A stretch of DNA of 64,000 nt. It comes from Chamaecrista fasciculata. Taxonomy: Eukaryota > Streptophyta > Magnoliopsida > Fabales > Fabaceae. The position numbers and the translations under genes were made by a program. Shown here one piece after another: positions 24,786 through 37,906 of the stretch. Under the pieces are notes generated by a model. That model saw nothing but the letters and a program-made list of their open reading frames with translations. It had not been told where the DNA came from and ran no database searches. The DNA lies in the NCBI GenBank assembly GCA_003254925.1, contig QANZ01008051.1, forward strand, positions 77,139 to 141,138, written 5' to 3'. The stretch's first letter is position 1. The number at the start of each line of letters is the position of its first letter.

Positions 24786-27036
24786 AAACAACTGTTTTGT
24801 TTTGAGGGAAATTCAAACTCAAAAATCAAGATTAATTAATAGAATCAATAATTAAAGAAGTATTTGTTGAGTAATAGTAACAATAATATTAAAATAATTG
24901 TTAGTTAATTAGATACTTTGCTGAATAACTTAAACTACTTGACTTGAATAACAATAAAAATAATGTAAGAACAATATAAACATGGGTGATTATTTTTTAA
25001 ATAGGAAGCCAAGCCAAGCCAAATTAGAAGTTATTACAATTTACAAGTGATATTGGGGTTACCATAGATTGATGCTATTTTTAATTCGTTCTTTTCCCTG
25101 TTTGTCCAAATTGATGATGTTCTTTCTGTTAAGGGTGTTTTTCCATTCTAAACTAAAGCAATTGCTACCTGAATTGCAAAAGGCTATGACTTTGGTCTTT
25201 TTAACTTTATCAAGGTAGACATTAAAATGATGTGTGTGAAATATACACAAACCAAAAATAATATTCATATTAAGTGTTTTATCCACTTATTTTCATTAAA
25301 AAAGTAGATATAATGTAATGGGCATGGCTGATCATTTGGAAGCTGGCTATTATTCTTGTCATAGTTTAAACTTTAAACATTTGGCTACTTTCATAGAAAA
25401 AAATATCACTACCATGTCCAATTCTTCTGTTTTTCTTCTTTACATGGGGGTTGGCTCTCTCTGGTACCAAAGATTTCAATTCCACTTCATCTTGTTTGTA
25501 GAGAGAAAAAAAGGAAGAAATAACTTTTATTGCTTTTCTTTCCATGACCTCCTCCCCTAATGCGTTTTAGTAGGTTTTGTTAGTGTTTATTGTAAGTAAT
25601 CATATCTAGGTTTCTTAGTTGGGCTCTAAGGATGTATATGTAATTCTTTTAGTACCAAAAAACGAAATGGGGTTGAAACATATTTTCACATTCAAGACCA
25701 ACAAAGGAGGCACAACCCTAGATGCGGCTTCGCTCTCTCACTCTCCATCTGTTTGCAAGTCGCAACACGTTCTCGGGCTGCTTTTGTTTCAACAGCGATA
25801 GTCCTCTTGAGGAGGTTTGTTTCTTCTATTAGAAAAGTTTTTTCCCCATTTCATTAGGAAATAATTTATTTTTTCTCTTTTGTAAATATACATTTATCAT
25901 ATCTACAACTAGAGCCCAATATTGAAGAAGAGAACGGTTAAAAAGATTGACCACTCGAAGAGGAACGACGGATGTGTTGTCTCTCAATTATATCTTCCAA
26001 ATTCTCTTTATATTTTTTTAGAGATTTTGTGGATTTGCTTTAGGATGTATATTTTTGTTTGTACAAGAGATCTACCTCTTGTTTTCTTTCTTAGATGCAT
26101 TGCTTATGATTTTCTTTTGTTCTCTTATATTGTTGTAATATGTTTTGTGGCACATAAGGCTGTCTCCATGTTGTATGACATTGAGTCATTTTTCTCATGA
26201 ATGAAGAACTCACCTTTGCGACAAAAAAATATATACCAACAAAGACACCTTCAACCATTATTTTTATTAAAAACAAGACATATTTGTAACTAAATAAAAA
26301 AGAAATTTAGAATTTGAAATCTCAAAAACTCAACTATAAACAATCTATTTCTCACTATAAATTATATACATATATGTGTTTATATATAGAGAGAGTCTTC
26401 AAAACGAGCCCCCAGAACAGAAAAACTTGTAGTCTTCAAACTTCAAAGTGAATCCCTACTTATTTACACTCATTTGCCGACACCAGTTTGGAAGTACAAA
26501 CATATGAATTGACTAAACTACCTGATATGCTCATTTGCTTTCCTTGTCAGTTAGATCCACTAATTTTGCTGGACAATAGACTATACATTATACATGTCAT
26601 GTCGAGACTAATCCAGAATGTACTGTGTGACTTTTAACAGATACTGGGACAAAAATTATTGAACAACTAAATTAAAACTTTTGTACCTTGTAGCATCAAA
26701 TCCATAAGACAATAATTTGTTAGACAAAAACAGCAGTTTATTCTTATATTAGGAAAATTAAACTGCTAAGATACCAACTAATAGTGATGTACATGATCCT
26801 TACCTATAGTGCTCTTACAAATCCATATCTCAATATTTCATCAATAAAAATTCAGACAATTTGTCAAACACACTCAATATATTACAAATTTACATGCACA
26901 GATCTGATTATAATTAGTTAATTAACAATAAACTAGCTAATACCTGAAAAGTCCCTCCTGTTACAGAGCAAGTTTAATGAGTACTAGGTATTCCTGAGTA
27001 TGGACTATGGAGATCGACCCAGCTCCCAAAAGGTTA
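24786..27036. other. Gene-free stretch with a retroposon-like tail
   Basis: Bases about 25590-26229 are less AT-rich than their surroundings and finish with TGAATGAAGAACTCACC followed by an A-run near 26222-26229, the way 3' ends of plant LINEs or processed transcripts look. No reverse transcriptase frame is present, so it may be a LINE 3' UTR remnant. 26230-27036 is the 3' flank of the RIF1-like gene. Nothing else recognised. Confidence 0.35.
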
Positions 27037-30000
27037 TTAGATAGCTTTTCTCAACATCTGCAGTATAGCTTCAGAGTCCCTTAATTCCTGGCTTTCTTGA
27101 GAATCTTCATGTCCTTGAGAAAAATCAAGATTAGTGTAAGTTCGAATTCCTGGGCCATGTCCTCCACTATCCATTTCCTTTCCTTGCTGTGCTCGCTTCA
27201 CTTCCTTTTGATGCTCAGTCAATTCCAACCTCTTTCTTTTAAAATTTAAAGGCAGAGGTGCCTCTTTCTGCTCAGGGTGCTTCCTATAATCCAACAGTAT
27301 TTCCACTCTTTTAGAGGTACTATTATGTTTTGAAGTCACCTTGCATTCCTTCAGAGCATCATAGACTTCGTTCTTAGAATTACATTTTTGAAGAAATGGG
27401 AGACTTCTCTTCTGGAGTTTTAATTTTCCGTTTCTGGACAGCTTGTCCAGGACAGGAAGCAAACTAGGGGGAAATTCCAAAATATATTGTTCACCAAATG
27501 TGAAATTCCAGAAGTTGATGGTTGGATCTGAAATGGAGGGATATGGGTGATCGAGAGTTTTTTCAAACAAGGGTTCATACAGTTTGAGAAAAGCTGAACC
27601 AAAGTTTATTGGCGGTTGACTTCTTCTCAAGCAACTAAGAATTTCAGTCCACATGACTTGGAGTTGATAATTGGTGCTTTCATCCTGCATTCCCATATTT
27701 GATAGGCATTGAAGTAGTGGAGAGGATATAATCTGCAATTAGGGATATGGAAGATTAAGCATTAGTTTACTTAGTTAACTTTTAAGGAAATGAAGATCAC
27801 CAGCAAATGAAATTCCCACCATTCAGATATCCCTCAACATTGTGAAAATCACTTATCTTTAGAAAGTATGCAGTCAAGACTTAATTGCATAATCCTGATT
27901 AATATTTCCAGATTTTGTAGCCATTAGCCAATCCTACTTAGGCTCTCTAGTCTCTACGAAAGAGCTATAAAGGGAGGTTTTTCTTCACCTTGTCTAATTA
28001 TTATTTTAGGTACACAACATTAAACCGAGGTTAAAGTAGAACTCAAGGAAACAAACCTCAAGAAAAAGAAGAATATCTTCCTTCCGGTGAAGGCAACTGA
28101 CAAGGCTTGCCAATGCAGATGATGTCCTGTAAGTTATGCCAAAATGAGAACCAGGGAACTTCTCATAGAACAACCATAATATGCATTGAAGGAAACAGAT
28201 ATATTGACTGACCTTGAGGTCCCAACAAAGCCCTTCAGTGGGTCTGTTACCTTCATCATTCTCAACAAATTCATATACCTGAAATGCACATGAAAAGAGC
28301 AAAAGCAATTTAAATGAATCACTTGGATTTCTCAACTTTATATATATATATATATGATGATGATGATGATGTGTGAGCAGTCATTTGAAATGAATAACCC
28401 TTGACATTAAGAAAAGAAAAAACAAATGATATTTGCAAATTCTCAAAGATCAAGTGCCCAACAAAAAAAAGGGAAATTCACCCCAACCAAGAAAAGCTGC
28501 ATAGTACCTGTTCGGCATCCAACTATTTGACTATTTGTGATCATAATTTTAAGAATCGTATAACAGACACCAAGAAAACAGAAGCACCAACTCTTTTATA
28601 TCAGACGAGGTTGAAAAGAAAAATCATGTTGATATTCCAGGGAAACTAATTCTTACACCACCAACTCCGTACAGGAAAAAGAGTAACATCAATATTATAG
28701 AATTCATGGCTATGCAAATACGCTTAATGCCTATTATGGATTCAAGAGGTTCATTAGCTAGCCTTTAGTGGTATATATGGACTTACCTAGCAGCAAATCT
28801 TAAGCAGCTTTCAATGCCACAGGATATTTTGCTATGATTGCCGCTTTGACTCCTGATTGTTCTAGCAATTGATTGTGAATTCTGAATCTGTTCTAGCACG
28901 CATATCATAAAATTTCCTGACAAATAAAAGAGGCCAAGATCCATATTCATGCATGTAAAATTAGCATCAGCACTGTTGTCAAGCATGCTGGCATTTTCAT
29001 CAAGAAACCCAGTTAACAATGAGCAAAGATCCTCAGAGAAATTCGTGGCAGCTGAATGTCTAGACTCTGAAACACTAAGAAATCCATAAAGTGATTTCCA
29101 AGTTTGAATAATGAGTTCAAACATTGCTACTCTTTCTGATAATATAGGACACCCCTCCAAGTTTGGAATATCCGAGTGTACCACAAGAGGGTAAAGTAAA
29201 AGATGGCACAAGGAAGAATAGCCAGCGCTGTCAGACATTACTTCCTGCAGTAGCTTACACTTTGCATCATCAACGGAATGTTTCAGACCTTGAGCTACAG
29301 ACATCCATATATTTAAGTGAGTTGGTTGAACATGTTTGTACAACAAACCAACACAAGCGAGGAGACTTTCTAGGGGATCAGTTGTAGTGAATAAAAACTT
29401 AAAATATTCACACATCCTTTGTGAGTTGCTGTTTGATTGGGGGAATTTCATAGCTAACTGAGTCCTCAGATGGAAGTACAGTGCTGTCAAATAAACCAAT
29501 GGAGAAACCTTATCCATATAGGAAATACAATTTACACTTAGAAAATTTATTTGTTTGACATGGCCAACTGACTGCAAGTTGTCAATGAACTCTAGGTCTA
29601 ATGGAAACTTGTATAGTGGAGATCCTAGGATAGATGGACCTAACTCCTTTGCGACAGCATCTACAAAATGAATGGAAATGTAATATAGGTCGCAATTTAC
29701 TCTGCAGTCTGAGAACAAATCCTGACATACTTTTTTCATGAATGTCAGTAATGAGTTAAAGCACTGCATTACACTATCATAATTAATAGATGGATTTGTC
29801 AGGTCCAGCTTAACTCCTTTCAGAACATATATAAATAACTTCAAGGCGGCATCATATAAAGAATTTCTGTGCTCAGAAGTGACAGCTGTCTCTGATGCTT
29901 GACGGATGAGAACAAATATCTTACTTAGGAAAAAGTCCAATTGACTGAAATCCCATGGCTTCCATTTTATGGGTTGTTTCTTCCAGGAGCATTTGCCAGA

Positions 30001-32748
30001 TAAAGGTAATCCAATTTCAGATACTCTTGGTCTTACCTCGTTAGTTGACTGGTAGAAAACATCCCTAGACTTATGTGAAATACTATCAGTGAGCAGATCA
30101 AAGCCCACATTCCATAGCCAGATGCTCTTGTCATCAGGTATATTCTTAAATATCACATCAATAATTGGCTCGAAAACCATTTTTATCATCAGTGGTTCAT
30201 TGACGAAGGTATCAAGCTTATGTAGTAAATAACACCATGTGTTCAAGCAGGAAGACTGGACGGATATATCACATTTACTAGACATAACTCCAATTAGTGG
30301 GGTCATTATCAGCTTTATGCTTTTGGAAAATTTATCATCTTCAGTGTCACGATTATGCAGTCTCTGAAGAGAGTTCTCCACAACTAGTGTACTTTTTTGA
30401 GAAGCCATTATTGGGCAGTGAATAAGAGCATCAATAAGGCCTTCCCAGGAAGCCTGCATAAATGATACTTGCCAAAGCCAATAAGGAATGATTAATAAAT
30501 TATGCTTATGATTAGAAAATGCTTAACTCAGTGATTTCCAAATGTAAGTATTTTTTAGTCACTTTGCATTTTACGTAAAATCATGCCACTAAAAGATATT
30601 AATACTTACAGCCCAATATACACCATCCCTATGAATCAAGGGCAATATAATATAGTAACTCGTAAAGTACCTGTGTAGCAATCTGAACTTGATGGTCAAC
30701 ATCTGTAAACGTACGCTCAGGAATCTTCAGCATATCATTAACTAAATGCCTATTCTTCAAAGCATGAGATCCTAGCATGCGGACAAACCATCCCCACGCT
30801 CGAATAGCTGGAATCTTAATTCCCTGATCAAGCAAATCCTTCATTCCAATGAGCAGTTTTCTCTTCATATCTTTGACAATAACCTGAATAGAAAGAAGGA
30901 AGCAAACAGTAAGACCAATGAACACAAACTGCCAACCTTCAATCGCATGAAGATTTGTTTTCTAATTGCAGCACCCAAAAAAGTCTTCATTAATTTCACT
31001 TAACTGTCTGCCACGTTAAAATGCAAGCTACGATGATTAGAAGCATTTACACCACGGCAAACTTACCTTCAGTCAAACTATTTAGTTATTGCAAAATGCG
31101 AGTCTTTAGTCACCTACTTTATGAGTAAAAACATGTAATAATAACCATGCGATGCCACTACAGCTTAGTACAGAGTTCCTTGGAGAGCTATGCAAGTGTT
31201 TTTTTTTTATAACATATACATGTGTTGGTACCTTGGAGAGATCCAGTGAGGGAGGAATGACATTAGACCTGATCTTCAACAGGCACCTTTCTGAAGCATC
31301 CCTTTCTCTCTTCTCTACGCTCAGAAGCCTCCTATATATTGGAGGAGCCCACATATGGGATGAGTTTCTCATTTGCTCACCTAATTGAGCAGCTAGCTTT
31401 ATTATAGCCTATTCATGAAGAGATTAAAGATGAGTGCTGAAAATTTTGTACAAGTATATAAAATTTCTAATAACAAAAATGCAATGATATTGAAAAGACC
31501 AACATAACTAGGCACACTTATAAGAACATTTCTAATTAGTCTGTCATGCTAGTATAAAGTTTGACAATAGGGATATAATGCAAATTTACACAACTTTGCT
31601 TTGTAGGTTGTGGTGCCAACTACCAACATTTCTCTAAGTAATAACATAAAACTAAGGATTTCTTCTTTTCTTTCTTTATCACGAGGTAAATGAATACATG
31701 ATGACTACAGGAATGGATGTTTCAAACAGCCCATGCTTTAACTGTACCTGGCTAGCTTCAAATGTTGTTGATAAAGAACCCATAGGATTGTCTAGGGCAT
31801 GAACAATTGCCAATAACAAAGAATTGAAGTGGGTTGCAAGGAAAGATGCACCAAACTGTTGGACAGAAATGCACCATGCCCCTAAATTACACGCAGACTG
31901 CAGCAAAAGTTCATCAAGATTATGTAAAGAAACCAAAATTGAAGGACAAGAGGGTTGTCCATAACTAGCCAATCAAACAACCATAGTGAAAGTGAAAGAT
32001 AAAGATACTAACCTTCATTTTGGTGGTTGTAATGAGTTTGGCCAATGACTCTAAGACCAAATTGACATCATCCACTGCAATACCCAGGGAAAACAATGTC
32101 GAAACAATCAAAGTGACTCACAAACTCTTTCAGTGTTTTGTTGAAAATTGTGTGTAGCTTTTCTAAAAAGCGAGTGCATGTAAAATGCTTCTGCTCATTC
32201 ACTCAACCAAGTTGCAGAACAATAATGAACTGTTTGTATTCAGTATAAATGAAGGCGAATACCACTATAAACTACCAAAACTAATATTGTATATTTCAAT
32301 AAGGTAATCAATAATGGATAGGGAAAAAAACACTGATAGACCATATAAATGAAGCCAGGTAATCAGATACCTCGAAATGTGGCCACAATCGAGGGATGAT
32401 AAATCATGAAGCCCAAACACTTCAACGCCTGTGCAACTCTGTAAGGCGAGAAAAAAACAACCAAATTCAGAAAGAGCAGTACAAGTAAAACAAGCTTTAA
32501 ACCAAGGAATCGAATACTATCAAATTGATAATTCATCCTCACATTTCTTCATCGTCGTCGGAGATGTCGGTAACTATCGAACAGATTAGACTCTGTGAAG
32601 ATTCGGCCAAGAATTGAAGCGACGAAGGATTGTGAGCGGAATGTTGTTGGAAGTGCAAGAGCGTCGAATAGCCCAAGGATTTGTTGGATTTGTCATCGGA
32701 AGTTATCAGAGATTTGATATGATGGATTTCATCTGAGGAATTTGACAT
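27037..32748 (-). CDS. RIF1: RIF1-like protein (Rif1 N-terminal HEAT-repeat family)
   Basis: Ten coding exons by splice sites and frame: 32543-32748, 32371-32438, 32013-32074, 31748-31897, 31232-31408, 30671-30883, 28787-30453, 28213-28278, 28057-28126 and 27037-27732; 3375 nt, 1124 aa, phases agree at every junction. I chose the ATG at 32748 (MSNSSDEIHHIKSLI) over in-frame ATGs at 32838 and 32871 because a consensus E2F site lies at 32841-32852, where the promoter should be. The N-terminal half is helical and HEAT-like and matches my memory of plant RIF1-like proteins (VQIATQVLYE, HALDNPMGSLSTTFEA, RAWGWFVRMLGSHAL). The C terminus is basic then acidic (KRKRLELTEHQKEVKRAQQ, then DSQESQELRDSEAI). 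In yeast and animals Rif1 controls replication timing, telomere length and break repair, recruiting PP1; I see no obvious RVxF docking motif here. Plant function is inferred. Confidence 0.87.
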
Positions 32749-32840
32749 TGTTGCAAAATGAGAATGTGAAGAGCCAAAAGGCAGCGTTTGAAGAAAACTA
32801 AAACCCTTTTTTCCTCTCTGTGCGATACTTGGAGCCATTT

Positions 32841-32852
32841 TTTCGCGCCAAA
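32841..32852 (-). promoter_or_regulatory. E2F binding site upstream of RIF1-like gene
   Basis: TTTCGCGCCAAA, preceded by further Ts, is the canonical E2F/DP site TTTSSCGCGCCAAA type. It lies 93 bp upstream of the chosen RIF1 start codon. E2F sites in this position mark plant genes switched on at the G1/S transition, which fits a DNA-replication-timing protein. The sequence match is direct; activity is inferred. Confidence 0.7.
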
Positions 32853-32935
32853 CGTCGGTTTCGGAATTCAATATAAAAAAAAAATAGAATTAGTTTCGCA
32901 CAAATTTTACATATTTATGTTATAATTATAATTTT

Positions 32936-33436
32936 TGTCGAGGGTCGTTTTGGTCCTAAATATATTCGTTAATATTCATTTTGGTCCATTATGTTTTAAA
33001 ATATTCAAATTGATCTTAAATGTTGACAAAATAATTCATTTTGGTCTTAAATATTGGTAAAATGTTTCATTTAGGTCACAAACTATTAAATTTCGTCATA
33101 TTTCTCTCGTCTCTCATTTCAAGTTCAAATGACTTGTTAAGAGGAACTTGTAGCTCTGAATTTCTCACATTTGAATTTGAAATGATAGACATATGATCAA
33201 CTTTGCCTATTTGACCATGAAATGAGCGTTCTTGTTTGCTAACGAATCCAACTGGATAGGTACTCTTTCGTAGCTCTAAACTTGTCACGTTTGAACTTGA
33301 AACAAGTCATATTCAATACTTTGGGATTAAAATAAAACATTTTGCAAATATTTAGGACCAATTTGAATATTTTGTAACATAATAAACCAAAATAAATATT
33401 AGGGCATACATTTAGGATCAAAATGACCCTTTAACC
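32936..33436. mobile_element. Foldback MITE, Mutator-like, 501 bp
   Basis: Inverted arms start TGTCGAGGGTCGTTTTGG and end with the imperfect complement near ATGACCCTTTAACC. An exact 9-bp duplication TATAATTTT flanks it at 32927-32935 and 33437-33445. The inner arms share TTTCAAGTTCAAATG and its complement. No coding capacity. It lies less than 200 bp upstream of the RIF1-like start. Confidence 0.8.
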
Positions 33437-33445
33437 TATAATTTT

Positions 33446-34357
33446 CAAAAAAGGATGAATATATATATATGTGTGTTTATTAATGTACTAAATATAGTTA
33501 AAAAATAAAAAAGTACCATAAAATTTATAAATATAATTTGAATAATGTTAAAATAAAATTAAAACTTAACAAAGAATTTATAAATTGGCAAAAGTATTGT
33601 TGGTACCCCTAATACATGGGATCATTTTCAGTTATATCCCCAACATTTTTTTTTGTCAATTATATCATCAATGTTTCACATTTGAATCAATTATACCCTA
33701 ACCCCTAACTTTGTTGATGAAACTAATGGATTCAGCTAGGGGTGTTCGCGGGGTGGGATGGGTTGGGTACAGGGCGGGTTGGTTTTGGCTGGAATTTTCT
33801 AAGGGCGGTGATGAACCTGGTTTTGGCCGTAGGGCATTACCTGGTTCGATGAGGCAACTTTGGGTCGGAAGTCACCTGCAAGTAAATGAAAGCACAGGGG
33901 TGGCCCTGCGANAAGCAATTTTGATTTTTTAAGAGTTGCTCTCTTCCTAGATCTTAATATTATTTTCCTATATTTATTAGTATTAGAAGTTATATTTTTT
34001 TTCTATTAAAAGATATCATTACTCCTTGCCTTTCTTTCTAAGTGTATGGAAGATTTCACTACTTTCTGCATCTTTGAGTATTTGTGGAAGATTTTGATGA
34101 GTCTACATATTCATGGATGATGAAGATTGTTCACTAATATGTTGTTGGTTATCATTCGGTGACTCTTTCTGCTTTTTGCAGATCTTCTTATTGCAATAAT
34201 TTGGCTGAAGGCAGTTTCTCCAAGGATGTCTCATTGGGTTGGGTCTTTGTACCCCATTCTCTTATATTGGTTTCTTGATGTTTTCACAGTTAATTTCTTC
34301 TTCTCCGGCTCTTCAAATGTTAGGTGATTGTCTTTTTTTCTGGCAAAAAAAAGTTCA
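33446..34357. other. Broken transposon mosaic around a single N
   Basis: About 33594-33728 looks like the left arm of a foldback element (GGTACCCCTAATACATGGG, TATACCCTAACC). It is interrupted at 33737 by TAGGGGTGTTCGCGGGG, the left end of a hAT-type element like that at 11472, which is cut by the N at 33912. After the N, 33913-34352 ends in TTCTGGC and an A-run, like a retroposon 3' tail. None of the three pieces is complete. Confidence 0.45.
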
Positions 34358-35343
34358 AATAATTTGTTACCTGCTAAAAATTCGAATACTACCATGATAT
34401 GAATAATGTTTATGATTAAAATTATACAAGAATAATTTTGAAATAATAAACAATAACTTAAATAGTCATTTTGACCATCAAGGTGAGTTATATTTCAATC
34501 TTAAATTTATTTTATTTGTTTTAGTCTTTAAATTTATATATATATATATATATATTTCACTGTTAATTTAAAATATAATTCGTCTGATTTTTATCATTAT
34601 TTCTAACTATACAGATAATTTATTTATCTCTCATAAATTATCATTAACTTCTTATATTAAACAACCATGCAAAAAGTACATTTAATATATAATAGATCTT
34701 GTTGGAGAGAGAAATTATAAAACACTTTTAGAAGAAAAAAAAATCACTCTTTACTATCTGACTAGTCTATCATCAGTAAAAATTAAACGTGAAAGAATAT
34801 ACTTTGAATTTCGGAAAAACAAAGGAGAGAGAATCTTAGCAAAATGATTAGACAATTTTGTAATATTTTCTAAGAGATTTATAATACGATTTAATGATAG
34901 AAAACACAAATAATTGACAACAGGTTTTCTTTTCATCTAAAAAATATTTTTTTATTTGTGAAAGAAAAAACCTACTTATAATCATTTGACCATTTTTTTT
35001 AATATGTTGCTTCGAACCTCCCCTTGTTTTGAAAAAAAAAAAACAAAGAACCTCATAATCTGAAGTCAAACGTCTCAATTTTCTGATCAAATTTAAAAAT
35101 GGATTGGTTGAAATGTCATAAACTATACTGGTCCATGTATATGGATGGATGTACAACAAATTTAATGGAATTTAGATCATTCAATTAATTGAATAGATCG
35201 TAGTACAATAACGTTGATAATAATTAACCTTAAATAATTGGTAGCAATAAAAATATATATCATATTTTTAACTATTTATTTAAAATGTTTTTACTTGTCA
35301 TTTTTTATTCTGAATAGGAATAGTTGTTTAATGTTTATACAGT
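34358..35343. other. Intergenic, nothing recognised
   Basis: AT-rich DNA with a (TA)n tract near 34538-34552 and several A-runs. No gene or element ends supported. Confidence 0.55.
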
Positions 35344-35352
35344 AAAAATATA

Positions 35353-35683
35353 AGCTAAAGTGTACTTTTGGTCCCATAACTTTTGTTAAGGTCTCAATTT
35401 CGTCCCATAATTTTCTTTTTGTACTTTTGGTCTCATATATATCTTTTGCTCAAGTTGCAGATTTGGTCCTGTGTTACACATTTGGTCTCATATCTTTGGA
35501 TCAGGTGCAAAATTGGTCTAATATCTTTGGATCAGGTGGGACTGGTAGTGAAACTTTTTGCAAAGATATGAAACCAATTCTGTAACCTGACCAAAATATA
35601 TGGGACCAAAAGTGCAAAAAAAATATTATGGGACCAAATTGAGATTTTAACAAAAGTTATGAAACCAAAAGTGCACTTTGAAC
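35353..35683. mobile_element. Foldback MITE, Mutator-like, 331 bp
   Basis: Left end AGCTAAAGTGTACTTTTGG, right end the near complement CCAAAAGTGCACTTTGAAC. Exact 9-bp duplication AAAAATATA at 35344-35352 and 35684-35692. Interior built from repeated TTTGGTCTCATATCTTTG phrases in both orientations. Non-coding. Related ends occur in the elements near 41466, 43051 and 60565. Confidence 0.82.
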
Positions 35684-36259
35684 AAAAATATATAATTAAT
35701 CACATATGAATGGATGTGAACAAACTTTCAACAGAAGAGATAGGATGGAAGAATATTTTTCTTGTCGGAGGAAGAGGATAATTTGGCAAATACTCATGCA
35801 GATTATAGAAAATAGTATCAAACAAACATGTTAATGAAAATAAGCCTAGCTAGATACCCATTGGTGTTAGTCAACATAATTGAGTTTTTTTTTTCTTTGG
35901 GAGGGGGAATTTGTAATATATATTCTACTATCTATTATCATTTTAATAAACAGACTAAACTAATTGTAGGAATTTAAGAACTTCACGTAATGTAAAGAAT
36001 TCAAATTTATTAATGAAGCATAAAAGAATAATAAACAAATAACTCCAAAATATTAACATATAAGTCAAGTGAAATTTTAACTAGGAGAGTTCAAGTAATT
36101 GTAATATACAACATACCATTGAAATAAAACGAAGAAAAATATTTAGAAGAGAGAAGAGAGAAATTTTTTTTGAGAACATAATCTCATAATATGAAAGTAC
36201 TGGAAGCTCAAAGAAATTTAAAATTTAAGAAGTATGGTCTAAAGCCTATTATTTAAGAG

Positions 36260-36884
36260 TTAAAATATAGTTTTAAACTTAATCACGGTTGGAGTTGAAA
36301 TAAGAGAAATATAGAGGCGCCATTGCAGCCTACCATCACTCATCGAAGAGGGCAGCCAGGACATGAGTAATTGGTCCTGCTGCTCCCAGCGAGCATAAGC
36401 TTCTGTAACAATATTGTTAGAAGCATTAGTAGTATTAGAAAATTGTTGTGGAATAATAACTTTCTCATCTAAAAGGGTGAGAAGCTTGTGGTCTTTGATT
36501 GTGGTCACTATCTATTGCTCCCATGGAAGGAAGTTAGTCTCCTCAACCTTTACTGAAATGGGATGTGGTCCATATTATTGATTCACAATGTAACAGTGAG
36601 TGAAGGCGCAACTGGTGTAGTGGGTGTTAATGTAGGTGAAGAATTGGTGAGAGATTGAGCCATGGTTGCTTGATCTTGGAAAGACTCTGATACCATGATT
36701 GATTCTAGAAAATGAATGATTTGAATGAATTCTATATTGAATAAATTCTGCACACTAAATACAATGAGAATACAAGGCTATATACAACAATAGAATATTC
36801 TACACTAATGCTAAGGTGTGATAAATCTATAACAGAAAACGAATGATGCGATGTACACTAGTAAAGGAAAGAAATATCTCAACA
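36260..36884 (-). mobile_element. Copia-type retrotransposon remnant: LTR, primer site, gag start
   Basis: On the minus strand, a candidate 185 bp LTR (36700-36884) begins TGTTGAGATATTTC and ends TCTAGAATCA. It is followed at once by GGTATCAGAGTC, the primer-binding site complementary to initiator methionine tRNA used by Copia elements. Downstream is broken gag: a start MAQSLTNSSPTLTP, an in-frame stop and a frameshift, then TTIKDHKLLTLLDEK and EAYARWEQQDQLLMSWL, matching Copia gag (UBN2 family). The reading frame stops near 36260; protease, integrase, reverse transcriptase and the second LTR are absent. It is a truncated, dead copy. Confidence 0.72.
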
Positions 36885-37897
36885 CGTGGTGTGTGAAGGT
36901 ATATCCTTATCAAGAGTCAAGACTAATTTCACTTGTTTGGCCGTTCAACAAATTATCTACTTTTATAGCGCAATTTAATTTCGTTTGTTGATTGTTTTAA
37001 CTTCATAGAAAGTACTTGTTAAAAGTAACATATAACTATAGACTTGTTACATTTAAATTTGAATCGGAACATATATGATTAAATTCATTAGTTTGTGACC
37101 AATTTAAAAGATTATAAAAATATATAAAATCAATATGAAACAAATAAAATATTCAAAATCAATTTAAAATCTGTCTCATACATTTGGACCAATTTAAGGG
37201 TTTGACCAACTAAATTCATAAACATAGGCTTGAGAAAAAAATTAAATTATATAATTAAAAGAATTACATTTATCAGTGTATTAAAATGAGCTGGTGTGAA
37301 TGAATTGTAATATTTAAAATCTTATAAGCAAAAATAAAAGTTCTTTAATATCTTAAAATAGTGTTTTGCTAATCAAATACACAAACACACATTATATACA
37401 GAATTTTCAAATAATTGTCTAATACATCTTAACGTCTAATTAAGTGTTTTTTTCATTAAAAAATAAAAAGAAGAACTAGAACTACCCTATTTATGGCATG
37501 TTCAAGTATCAAACCGTGCCAGGCCAAAAAAAAAAAAAAAGTATCAAACCGTGCAACAGAATGTGGACAAATATATATTGAACTTCACTTTTGATTTATT
37601 TATATTTATATTTAGCAAAAAGTGATTGGCTCTACCTGTTTGTCAATACTTATTTCTTCCACAAATATTATATTATATTGCACATACGCATCTAAACAAA
37701 CTCCTTGAAACCAAAGATTCACTTATAATTAATATCGTGTTTTTGTAACTTAATACTCGATTTCTATGACAAAACACTTGCAATAATTAACTGTGTTTAA
37801 TTTAATAATTAACCATTGGAAATTTGTCTTACTGTGTCCCTACTGTATATATATACGTTGTACTTTTTATGATTCGGTATATTCTGACCCTCTCATA
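36885..37897. other. Intergenic, nothing recognised
   Basis: AT-rich sequence. The phrase CAAACCGTGC is repeated around an A-run at 37507-37556, a short local duplication. No gene seen. Confidence 0.5.
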
Positions 37898-37906
37898 TAT
37901 AAAATA

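Noticed and set aside
32749-32871. Longer N terminus for the RIF1-like protein from ATGs at 32871 or 32838
   Set aside because: The added residues look non-conserved, and the region overlaps the E2F site expected in the promoter. Kept as an alternative only.
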